Positions 53,413 through 64,000 of a DNA stretch of 64,000 nt are shown here, piece by piece. The translations under genes were made by a program, and so were the position numbers. The notes beneath the pieces are model-generated. The model searched no databases and was not told where the DNA came from. It saw nothing but the letters and a program-made list of their open reading frames with translations. How positions within the stretch are numbered: position 1 is the first letter of the stretch; every line of letters starts with the position of its first letter. Origin of the DNA: an uncultured Phocaeicola sp. (GTDB lineage Bacteria > Bacteroidota > Bacteroidia > Bacteroidales > Bacteroidaceae); the NCBI GenBank assembly GCA_944320135.1, contig CALUGI010000014.1, positions 1 to 64,000 on the forward strand. The letters run 5' to 3'.

Positions 53413-53928
53413 ATGAGTATATCACTTCAAGAAATAGTGTTCTACGTCGTGGCTGCATGCATCACCGTATTTTCGGTGATGGCCGTGACAACCGGACGGC
53501 TTCTGAGAGCGGCCACCTACCTGCTGTTCGTGCTTTTCGGCACGGCGGCAATCTACGGAATCCTGGGCTACACGTTCCTGGGTGCCGTGCAGCTGATGGT
53601 CTACGCCGGAGGTATCGTTGTGCTCTACGTGTTCTCGATCATGCTCACACGCTCGAACAAGGACATGAAGTACCGCATCGGCTGGGCCAAACTCTTCAGC
53701 GTGCTGGCATCCGTCATTGTGGGCGCAGGCCTCATGCTGTTCCTCGTGCTGAGCAACGGATTCGCACTGAACGTAATCCCTCAGGGAGAAGAGCTTCCGG
53801 TAGAAAAGGTCGGAATGGCACTGATGGGTATGGACAAGTATCAGTTCCTGCTGCCCTTTGAGGCTGTCAGCGTGCTGCTCCTTGCCTGCATGATCGGCGC
53901 GATACTGATTGCGAGAAAAGAAAAATGA
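53413..53928 (+). CDS. nuoJ: Complex I subunit J
   Basis: The 171-residue subunit has five predicted helices. The conserved ATYLLFVLFGTAAIYGILG and LGAVQLMVYAGGIVVLYVFS segments carry the functionally important residues of the proton-pumping arm. It precedes nuoK by 20 nt. Confidence 0.94.
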   Translation: MSISLQEIVFYVVAACITVFSVMAVTTGRLLRAATYLLFVLFGTAAIYGILGYTFLGAVQLMVYAGGIVVLYVFSIMLTRSNKDMKYRIGWAKLFSVLASVIVGAGLMLFLVLSNGFALNVIPQGEELPVEKVGMALMGMDKYQFLLPFEAVSVLLLACMIGAILIARKEK

Positions 53929-53948
53929 ATGACTTAAAAACTTAGGAA

Positions 53949-54260
53949 ATGGAAATACATGTCATACACTATCTGGTTGTCAGTACAGTGATGCTGTTCT
54001 GCGGAATCTACGGATTCTTTACACGCAAGAACCTGCTGGCTATCCTCATTTCGGTGGAACTGATGCTCAACGCCACGAACATCAACTTCGCGGTGTTCAA
54101 CCGCTACCTCTTCCCCGACCAGCTTGAGGGACATTTCTTCAGCCTGTTCGGTATTGCGGTTGCGGCAGCCGAAACGGCGGTAGCCATCGCAATCATCATC
54201 AATGTCTACCGTAACATGAAGCAGATCCTTACAGACGACATCACGGACCTGAAAGGATAA
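53949..54260 (+). CDS. nuoK: Complex I subunit K
   Basis: The 103-residue subunit has three helices with the two conserved buried glutamates, in VELMLNATN and AAAETAVAIAI. It forms part of the proton channel next to NuoJ. Confidence 0.95.
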   Translation: MEIHVIHYLVVSTVMLFCGIYGFFTRKNLLAILISVELMLNATNINFAVFNRYLFPDQLEGHFFSLFGIAVAAAETAVAIAIIINVYRNMKQILTDDITDLKG

Positions 54261-54379
54261 AAATTAAATTAAGGATGAAGAATTAAGAATGAAGAACAAA
54301 ATCACGCCGCACGGCCATTCATCATTCTTCATTTTTCACTCTTCATTGAAAAGGACTATTAATTATTAACTGAAGAATA
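54261..54379. repeat. Palindromic spacer element between nuoK and nuoL
   Basis: GGATGAAGAATTAAGAATGA and TTCATCATTCTTCATTTTTC are inverted arms around ATCACGCCGCACGGCCA. The core is close to that of the nuoI-nuoJ spacer. Confidence 0.65.
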
Positions 54380-56272
54380 ATGGAATATACAATTCTGATA
54401 CTCGCGTTGCCGATGTTCAGCTTTCTGCTGCTTGGGCTTGCAGGCATGAAGATGTCGCACAAGGTGGCCGGAACCATCGGTACCCTGTCGCTGGGCATCG
54501 TAACTGTACTGAGCTACCTGACAGCTTTCCGCTACTTTACGGCTCCGCGCACGGCTGACGGTACGTTCGAAACACTCATGCCGTGGAACTTCGAGTGGCT
54601 GCCGTTCACGGAGTCGCTCCACATTGACATGGGCATCCTGCTCGATCCGATTTCGGTGATGATGCTCGTGGTCATCTCGACCGTGTCGCTCATGGTGCAT
54701 ATCTACTCTTTCGGCTATATGAAAGGAGAGGTGGGATTCCAACGTTACTATGCGTTTCTGTCACTCTTCTCCATGTCCATGCTGGGACTGGTAGTGGCTA
54801 CCAACATCTTCCAGATGTATGTGTTCTGGGAACTTGTGGGCGTTTCGTCTTATCTGCTCATCGGTTTCTATTATACCAAGCCTGAAGCCATCGCAGCCAG
54901 CAAGAAGGCGTTCATCGTGACCCGTTTTGCCGACCTAGGCTTCCTGATCGGTATTCTTATCTATGGCTATTACATGCAGACTTTCGAGTTCGACCCTGCA
55001 CAGGAACGTCTGATGCAGGCCGGAATGGTGCTGCCTCTGGCTTTGGGGCTGATGTTTGTCGGCGGTGCCGGCAAGAGTGCCATGTTCCCACTGCACATCT
55101 GGTTGCCTGACGCAATGGAAGGCCCGACTCCGGTCAGTGCCCTTATCCATGCGGCTACCATGGTCGTGGCAGGTGTCTACTTGGTTGCCCGCATGTTCCC
55201 GCTGTTTATCGGTTTCGCTCCTGAAACATTGCATATCGTGGCTTACGTGGGCGCATTCACAGCGTTCTATGCGGCCAGCGTAGCCTGCGCACAGAGCGAC
55301 ATCAAGCGTGTACTTGCTTTCTCCACCATCTCTCAGATTGGTTTCATGATGGTGGCACTGGGTGTCTGCACCTCAATGGATCCGCATGAGGGAGGTCTGG
55401 GTTATATGGCCGGCATGTTCCACCTGTTCACTCACGCCATGTTCAAGGCATTGCTCTTCCTGGGTGCCGGATGTATCATCCATGCGGTACACAGCAATGA
55501 AATGTCGACCATGGGAGGTTTGCGCAAGTACATGCCCATCACTCATATCACCTTCCTTATCGCCTGTCTGGCTATTGCTGGTATTCCGCCGTTCTCCGGT
55601 TTCTTCTCGAAAGACGAGATCCTGGCGGCCTGCTTCCAGTTCAGTCCGGCTATGGGATGGATTATGACCATCATCGCCGGTATGACGGCATTCTATATGT
55701 TCCGTCTGTATTACGGCATCTTCTGGGGAACAGAGAACAAGGAGCTTCACGAGCATCACACTCCTCACGAAAGCCCGCTTTCGATGACTTTTCCGCTGAT
55801 GTTCCTGGCACTCATTACCATTGTATGTGGATGGATACAGCCGTTCGGACATTTCGTGTCTTCCAACGGACATGCTTATGACATTCATCTGGACATGAAT
55901 GTTGCCGTTACCAGTGTAGTTGTGGCACTTATCGCCATTGCCATCGCGACTTGGATGTACGCACGCGACCGTCAGCCGGTGGCCGACATGTTGGCAAAAC
56001 GTTTCGCCACACTCCACCGTGCAGCCTACAAGCGTTTCTATATGGATGAGGTCTGGATGTTCGTGACGAAAAGAATCATTTTCCGTTGCGTGTCCAAACC
56101 GCTTGCATGGTTCGACCGTCACGCCATCGACCAGTTCATGAATTTCATGGCATGGTGTACCAATGCAGCCGGAGGAACAATCCAGCCGTTACAAAACGGA
56201 CGTATCCAGTCGTACACGCAGTGGTTCTACGGAGGTATCATTGTGCTGGTGGTTATACTTCTGCTCAGTTAA
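54380..56272 (+). CDS. nuoL: Complex I subunit L
   Basis: The 630-residue antiporter-like subunit has about sixteen helices. YYTKPEAIAASKKAFIVTR, FVGGAGKSAMFPLHIWLPDA and TPVSALIHAATMVVAGVYL are the conserved proton-channel blocks with their Lys and His. The C-terminal lateral helix ends the protein. It is among the best-conserved genes of the operon. Confidence 0.96.
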   Translation: MEYTILILALPMFSFLLLGLAGMKMSHKVAGTIGTLSLGIVTVLSYLTAFRYFTAPRTADGTFETLMPWNFEWLPFTESLHIDMGILLDPISVMMLVVISTVSLMVHIYSFGYMKGEVGFQRYYAFLSLFSMSMLGLVVATNIFQMYVFWELVGVSSYLLIGFYYTKPEAIAASKKAFIVTRFADLGFLIGILIYGYYMQTFEFDPAQERLMQAGMVLPLALGLMFVGGAGKSAMFPLHIWLPDAMEGPTPVSALIHAATMVVAGVYLVARMFPLFIGFAPETLHIVAYVGAFTAFYAASVACAQSDIKRVLAFSTISQIGFMMVALGVCTSMDPHEGGLGYMAGMFHLFTHAMFKALLFLGAGCIIHAVHSNEMSTMGGLRKYMPITHITFLIACLAIAGIPPFSGFFSKDEILAACFQFSPAMGWIMTIIAGMTAFYMFRLYYGIFWGTENKELHEHHTPHESPLSMTFPLMFLALITIVCGWIQPFGHFVSSNGHAYDIHLDMNVAVTSVVVALIAIAIATWMYARDRQPVADMLAKRFATLHRAAYKRFYMDEVWMFVTKRIIFRCVSKPLAWFDRHAIDQFMNFMAWCTNAAGGTIQPLQNGRIQSYTQWFYGGIIVLVVILLLS

Positions 56273-56343
56273 TAATGAACAATGAACAACGGTTTGTTAC
56301 AAAACTATTAACTGTTAACTATTAACTATTAATTCAAGAAAAG
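56273..56343. repeat. Short spacer element between nuoL and nuoM
   Basis: This 71-nt spacer carries AATGAACAATGAACAACGG and the CTATTAACTGTTAACTATTA direct repeats. It lacks the G+C-rich core of the longer spacers. Confidence 0.45.
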
Positions 56344-57825
56344 ATGAACATATTAAGTCTATTTGTACTGATACCTCTCCTGATGCTGCTGGGTTTGTGG
56401 ATAGCCCGTAATGTCAGTCAGGTAAAAGGAGTGATGGTAGTCGGCTCATCGGCTCTGCTGGTGCTCGCCACATGGCTCACTGTCGCTTATATCGGCATGC
56501 GCCAGGCGGGTGCGACCGAAGATATGCTGTTTACCGACAGTATCATGTGGTATGCTCCGCTTCATATCTGCTATTCCGTGGGCGTGGATGGAATCTCGGT
56601 AGTAATGCTGCTGCTGAGTGCCATTATCGTCTTCACGGGCACATTCGCTTCATGGAAACTGAAACCGCTCACTAAAGAATATTTCCTTTGGTTCACTTTG
56701 TTGAGCACCGGGGTGTTCGGATTCTTCATCTCAACCGACCTGTTCACCATGTTCATGTTCTATGAAGTGGCTCTTATCCCGATGTATTTGCTTATCGGTG
56801 TGTGGGGAAGCGGCCGTAAGGAATATTCTGCCATGAAGCTGACTCTGATGCTGATGGGTGGTTCGGCTTTCCTGCTGATTGGTATTCTGGGTATTTATTA
56901 CGGTGCCGGAGGAGAGACGATGAATATTCTCGAAATCGTGAAGCTGAAGATTCCGACGGAAATTCAGCAGATTTTCTTCCCGCTTACATTCTTGGGATTC
57001 GGTGTGCTGGGTGCTTTGTTCCCGTTCCATACATGGAGCCCCGACGGTCATGCTTCAGCGCCTACTGCCGTAAGTATGCTCCATGCAGGAGTGCTTATGA
57101 AACTGGGAGGTTACGGATGTTTCCGTGTGGCTATGTATCTGATGCCTACCGGAGCTGCTATCTGGGGTGACTTCTTCCTGATTCTGACCACTATCTCTGT
57201 TGTGTACGGTGCGTTCAGCGCCGTCGTACAGACCGACCTGAAATATATCAACGCTTACTCGTCTGTGAGCCACTGCGGTCTTGTGCTTTTCGCATTGTTG
57301 ATGATGACTCGCGTAAGCGCAACCGGCGCTATTCTGCAGATGTTGAGCCACGGACTTATGACGGCTCTCTTCTTTGCCCTCATCGGTATGATTTACGGAC
57401 GTACACACACACGTGACATCCGCCAGTTGAGCGGTCTGATGAAGATTATGCCGTTCCTTTCTGTTGGTTATGTGATTGCCGGTCTCGCCAACTTGGGTCT
57501 GCCGGGCCTGAGCGGATTCATTGCTGAAATGACCGTGTTCACCGGCTCGTTCCAGGTGAATGACGTATTCCACCGTACTTGCACCATTATCGCTACCACC
57601 AGTATCGTGATTACGGCGGTTTACATTCTGCGTGTTGTCGGAAAGATTCTTTATGGAACCTGTGATAACCCGGAACATCTGAAACTGACCGATGCCACAT
57701 GGGATGAACGTCTCTCCGTAATCTGCCTCATTGCGGCAGTAGCCGGACTGGGACTTGCTCCGTGGTGGGCAAGCGATGTAATCAGCGGCAGTGTAGAACC
57801 GATTATCAGCCAGCTGATGCGCTGA
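56344..57825 (+). CDS. nuoM: Complex I subunit M
   Basis: The 493-residue antiporter-like subunit has about fourteen helices. MFYEVALIPMYLLIGVWG contains the key buried Glu, and FPFHTWSPDGHASAPTAVSM and YAAFSAV-type helices follow. It pumps protons as part of the membrane arm. Confidence 0.95.
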   Translation: MNILSLFVLIPLLMLLGLWIARNVSQVKGVMVVGSSALLVLATWLTVAYIGMRQAGATEDMLFTDSIMWYAPLHICYSVGVDGISVVMLLLSAIIVFTGTFASWKLKPLTKEYFLWFTLLSTGVFGFFISTDLFTMFMFYEVALIPMYLLIGVWGSGRKEYSAMKLTLMLMGGSAFLLIGILGIYYGAGGETMNILEIVKLKIPTEIQQIFFPLTFLGFGVLGALFPFHTWSPDGHASAPTAVSMLHAGVLMKLGGYGCFRVAMYLMPTGAAIWGDFFLILTTISVVYGAFSAVVQTDLKYINAYSSVSHCGLVLFALLMMTRVSATGAILQMLSHGLMTALFFALIGMIYGRTHTRDIRQLSGLMKIMPFLSVGYVIAGLANLGLPGLSGFIAEMTVFTGSFQVNDVFHRTCTIIATTSIVITAVYILRVVGKILYGTCDNPEHLKLTDATWDERLSVICLIAAVAGLGLAPWWASDVISGSVEPIISQLMR

Positions 57826-57948
57826 CTTTAAAATGAAGAATGAAGAGAGTTGATAATGAAGAATACGCTGCTGGCCGTTCTTCACTCATCATTCTTCACT
57901 GAAAAAGAAAATTTCAATTATTAACTATTCATTTTATTCATTCATATC
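57826..57948. repeat. Palindromic spacer element between nuoM and nuoN
   Basis: AAAATGAAGAATGAAGAGAG and TTCTTCACTCATCATTCTTC are inverted arms around TACGCTGCTGGCCG. The outer part is A/T-rich (CAATTATTAACTATTC). Confidence 0.6.
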
Positions 57949-59361
57949 ATGAACGGATTCTTATCAATGCAGGCCGAGTTCGGGATGGTGGCGGCAATCG
58001 TGGTGATGCTGCTGGCAGACCTTATCCTGAAACGCCCTAATCATAAGCCGTTGCAAGCCCTTGCCGTTGTGCTGACACTTGCGCTGACCGTGCTCTGTCT
58101 GACTGAACCTGCGGGAGAGGCTTTCGGAGGAATGTATGTGAACACCTCCATCGCATCGGCCGTGAAAGCTATACTCACCGCAGGGACGCTGCTGGTGTTC
58201 ACTCTTGCCGGACGCTGGTTGGAGCGTGAGGACACCAGTTACAAGGCAGGTGAGTTTTATATGCTCACGTTGAGTACACTTTTCGGAATGTATCTTATGG
58301 TCAGCTCCGGAAGTTTCCTTACTTTCTATATCGGACTTGAGACCGCCAGCATACCGATGGCATGTCTTGTGGCACTCGACAAGTGGCGTCGCCACAGTGC
58401 GGAAGCTGGAGCCAAGTTTATTCTCAGCTCCATGTTCTCGTCGGCGCTGATGCTTTATGGCGTGTCGATGCTTTACGGAACAAGCGGAACGGCTTACTTC
58501 ACTGATGCCGCTGCTATGCTGGCGGGTACACCGCTTCAGATTGCGGCAATGGTGTTCTTCTTTGCCGGACTGGGATTCAAAATCAGTCTTGTGCCGTTCC
58601 ACGCATGGACGCCCGACACTTATCAGGGAGCGCCGACACCGGTCACCGGATACCTTTCTGTCGTATCGAAAGGGGCGGCCGCTTTTGCGCTGACTGCCAT
58701 TCTGATGAAAGTGTTCGGACAGATGGTTGAAAACTGGAGTCTGCTGTTGGGTATTGTCATCGTAGTGACCATCACTGTAGCCAACCTCTTTGCCGTACTG
58801 CAGAAAGACATGAAGCGATTCATGGCTTACAGCAGTATCTCGCAGGCAGGTTATCTTGTGTTGGGTACGTTGGCAGGAAGCGGACAGGGAATGGCTTCAC
58901 TGGTTTACTACCTGGCTGTTTATGTAGTGGCCAATCTCGCCATCTTCGGTATCATCGGCATTGTAGAGCAGCAGACGGGACGCACTGACCGCGACGCCTA
59001 CAACGGATTCTATCGCACCAATCCGCATCTGACTTTCATCATGACGCTGGCATTGTTCTCTTTGGGCGGTATCCCTCCGTTTGCCGGATTCTTCTCGAAG
59101 TTCTTCGTGTTCGCTTCTGCCTTCCATGCCGGACACTGGTTAGTGGTGTTCCTAGCTTTGGTGAACACCATCATCTCGCTCTACTACTATTTGCTGGTAG
59201 TAAAAGCGATGTTCATCACCCAAACCGACTCGCCCGCCCCGGCATTCAAGTCTCCGGCACTGGCACGCACGGGATTGGTTGTCTGCCTGGCAGGTATCCT
59301 CGTACTGGGAATATGCAGCGGCGTGTACGACTGGCTGACAGATTTGTCAATGCAGTTCTAA
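57949..59361 (+). CDS. nuoN: Complex I subunit N
   Basis: The 470-residue antiporter-like subunit has about fourteen helices. FYIGLETASIPMACLVAL and GLGFKISLVPFHAWTPDTYQ contain the conserved Glu and Lys, with GAPTPVTGYLSVVSKGAAA following. It is the last gene of the operon; a strong terminator follows 24 nt later. Confidence 0.95.
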   Translation: MNGFLSMQAEFGMVAAIVVMLLADLILKRPNHKPLQALAVVLTLALTVLCLTEPAGEAFGGMYVNTSIASAVKAILTAGTLLVFTLAGRWLEREDTSYKAGEFYMLTLSTLFGMYLMVSSGSFLTFYIGLETASIPMACLVALDKWRRHSAEAGAKFILSSMFSSALMLYGVSMLYGTSGTAYFTDAAAMLAGTPLQIAAMVFFFAGLGFKISLVPFHAWTPDTYQGAPTPVTGYLSVVSKGAAAFALTAILMKVFGQMVENWSLLLGIVIVVTITVANLFAVLQKDMKRFMAYSSISQAGYLVLGTLAGSGQGMASLVYYLAVYVVANLAIFGIIGIVEQQTGRTDRDAYNGFYRTNPHLTFIMTLALFSLGGIPPFAGFFSKFFVFASAFHAGHWLVVFLALVNTIISLYYYLLVVKAMFITQTDSPAPAFKSPALARTGLVVCLAGILVLGICSGVYDWLTDLSMQF

Positions 59362-59385
59362 ATGAAGATTTGAACAGCTCGATAG

Positions 59386-59425
59386 AAAAGGGCGGACTTG
59401 CACGATGCAGGTCCGCCCTTTTTTC
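59386..59425 (+). terminator. Rho-independent terminator of the nuo operon
   Basis: AAAAGGGCGGAC pairs with GTCCGCCCTTTT with TGCA/TGCA closing the loop, then a T-run. This is the strongest hairpin in the window. Confidence 0.9.
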
Positions 59426-59513
59426 TGTTTCAACGAACGGGAAAAGGAAGATTCCAACAAACAAAGAACCGGCCGCGCAACGCAGTTTGCATTCTCCGTT
59501 CTTCGCTCCCCGC

Positions 59514-60842
59514 TCAGAAAAGCGGCAATAGCGATTCGAGATTCATGCTGTGGGAGCCTTTCAGAAGCACGAGACAGCCTTCAGGACTCATCCTGCGAAG
59601 AAGCGCGCCGGCCTCCGCAACATCCTTGCAGCACTCCACTGGAACCCCCGCAACCTCTGAAGCAACTCGGAATTCCGCCCCCACCGCTATCAGACGCTCC
59701 AGCCCCAAACCGGCGGCCAAATCAAGAATGCGCCGATGCTCGGCTTCCGAAGCTGCGCCCAACTCCTTCATGTCGCCCAACACGGCCATCTTGCGCGGAG
59801 CGTCCATTTCCGCAAAGTTCCTCAATGCCGCCTCCATACTTGTAGGATTGGCATTATAGGCATCCGCCACCACACGGTTGCGTCCGGTATCCACCAAACG
59901 CGAACGGCCCTGTATAGGAACATAGCTTTCAATGCCTGCACAAATATCTTCCGGCGAAACCCCGAAACGAACGCCTGCCGCACATGCCGCCAGCACATTC
60001 GGCAGGTTATAAGCCCCAATCAGATGCGTATGCACCCCGTACTCCCTGGACGGTTCGGAAGCCGTATGCCACTTGAAGGAGAAACACGGACCAGAAGCTC
60101 CTTCATCCCACGCCTCTCCGCACACGTATTCTTGCCCCGCCGTGCCGTAAGTCACCGTCGGCAAACCTGCGGCCATCTTCCGCAAGCGCGTATCGTCAGC
60201 GTTCAAGAACACTTCCGCGCCTTTCCGGGTGCGCAAATAGTCATACAGTTCTCCTTTCGTGCGCGCCACGCCTTCTATCGAGCCGAAGCCTTGCAGGTGC
60301 GCCTCGCCCACGTTCGTGATGATGCCGCAGTCCGGCTCCGCCACCTCAACCAGACGGCGGATATCCCCCGGATGGCTCGCTCCCATCTCGACAATGCCGA
60401 TTTCGTGTTCCGGACGCAGGCGCAGCAGAGTGAGCGGCACGCCGATGTCATTGTTCAAGTTGCCTTCGGTGGCAAGCACGCGGTAACGGCGCGAAAGCAC
60501 TGCACGCAGCAGTTCCTTCGTCGTAGTCTTTCCGTTGGTGCCCGTCACGCCTATGAGTTTCGTACCCAATGCCCTGCGATGTTCGCGGGCCAACATGCGG
60601 AGCACTTCCAGCCCGTCGCCGACAAGAATATAGCGTCCGTCTCCCGAAGGCACGACCTCCGGACTGTCCGTCACGGCATAAAGGCATCCCGATTCAAGAG
60701 CTTTTCCCGCAAAACGGTTCCCGTCGAAATTCGCGCCCTTCAGAGCGACGAACATCGAGCCGGAAGGGCAGTTTCGGCTGTCGGTAGTCACTCCGCCCGG
60801 ACACGAACGGAACAGGCGGTAGAGAGCAGCGGTATCCGTCAT
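59514..60842 (-). CDS. murF: Stand-alone UDP-MurNAc-tripeptide:D-Ala-D-Ala ligase
   Basis: The 442-residue enzyme adds D-Ala-D-Ala to the peptidoglycan precursor. GVTGTNGKTTTKELL is the ATP loop, EMGASHPGDIRRL and TNVGEAHLQGFGS the catalytic blocks, and ADAYNANPTSMEAALRNF the C-terminal signature. It is more canonical in these motifs than the MurF half of the fusion at 37706. It starts 3 nt after the trpS stop, so the two form one operon. Confidence 0.95.
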   Translation of the reverse strand: MTDTAALYRLFRSCPGGVTTDSRNCPSGSMFVALKGANFDGNRFAGKALESGCLYAVTDSPEVVPSGDGRYILVGDGLEVLRMLAREHRRALGTKLIGVTGTNGKTTTKELLRAVLSRRYRVLATEGNLNNDIGVPLTLLRLRPEHEIGIVEMGASHPGDIRRLVEVAEPDCGIITNVGEAHLQGFGSIEGVARTKGELYDYLRTRKGAEVFLNADDTRLRKMAAGLPTVTYGTAGQEYVCGEAWDEGASGPCFSFKWHTASEPSREYGVHTHLIGAYNLPNVLAACAAGVRFGVSPEDICAGIESYVPIQGRSRLVDTGRNRVVADAYNANPTSMEAALRNFAEMDAPRKMAVLGDMKELGAASEAEHRRILDLAAGLGLERLIAVGAEFRVASEVAGVPVECCKDVAEAGALLRRMSPEGCLVLLKGSHSMNLESLLPLF

Positions 60843-60845
60843 CGC

Positions 60846-64000
<3,155 letters not shown>

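Overview
The window comes from a Bacteroidales genome, most likely Bacteroidaceae (Bacteroides/Phocaeicola-like). The reasons are paired SusC/SusD genes, lipoproteins with the acidic post-Cys tail typical of surface export, TAnnTTTG-type promoter boxes, a MurF-alanine racemase fusion, a GSCFA-domain gene, DUF3109, fused NuoCD and a Nuo cluster without NuoEFG. Species cannot be fixed from the sequence alone.

Region 1 (1-1.26 kb) holds the edge of an unknown gene, a broken fragment resembling a polyvalent-protein kinase domain, and three overlapping tiny membrane ORFs. Region 2 (1.26-30.8 kb) is a pectin-utilisation locus in two arms. The left arm (minus strand) is one susCD operon followed by four surface lipoproteins: a DUF5017 protein and three proteins with a DUF4988/PL29 N-terminal coiled coil. 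Behind it sits a second minus-strand unit, an orphan galactitol-type EIIC permease and a KduI isomerase that carries an export signal. The right arm (plus strand) encodes pectin methylesterase, pectate lyase, a second susCD pair, a fibronectin III/beta-helix lipoprotein and a lipoprotein pectate lyase. Together they can de-esterify, cleave, bind and import homogalacturonan and isomerise its unsaturated monomer. No HTCS regulator, GH28, GH105, KduD, KdgK or KdgA is present here. A compact AT-rich restriction-modification pair (16.7-18.9 kb) sits between the two arms.

Region 3 (30.9-41.1 kb, minus strand) contains an ECF sigma factor with a membrane partner, argB, speA, aroK, topA, the murF-alr fusion and a GSCFA gene. 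Region 4 (41.4-48.6 kb) contains dxs, trkA, a lipoprotein of unknown role, a DUF3109 gene and a long-chain acyl-CoA ligase. Region 5 (49.0-59.4 kb) is nuoA-B-CD-H-I-J-K-L-M-N, with palindromic spacer elements between many of the genes. Region 6 (59.5-64 kb) contains a second, stand-alone murF downstream of trpS, and divergently the first 599 codons of carB, which runs off the right edge.

The most unusual items are the exported KduI next to an orphan EIIC permease, a 21-bp-spaced operator-like repeat shared by two promoters of the right arm, an intergenic repeat family with a 22-nt period, the tiny membrane ORF cluster, and a CarB that reads like the eukaryotic CAD/CPS1 type.
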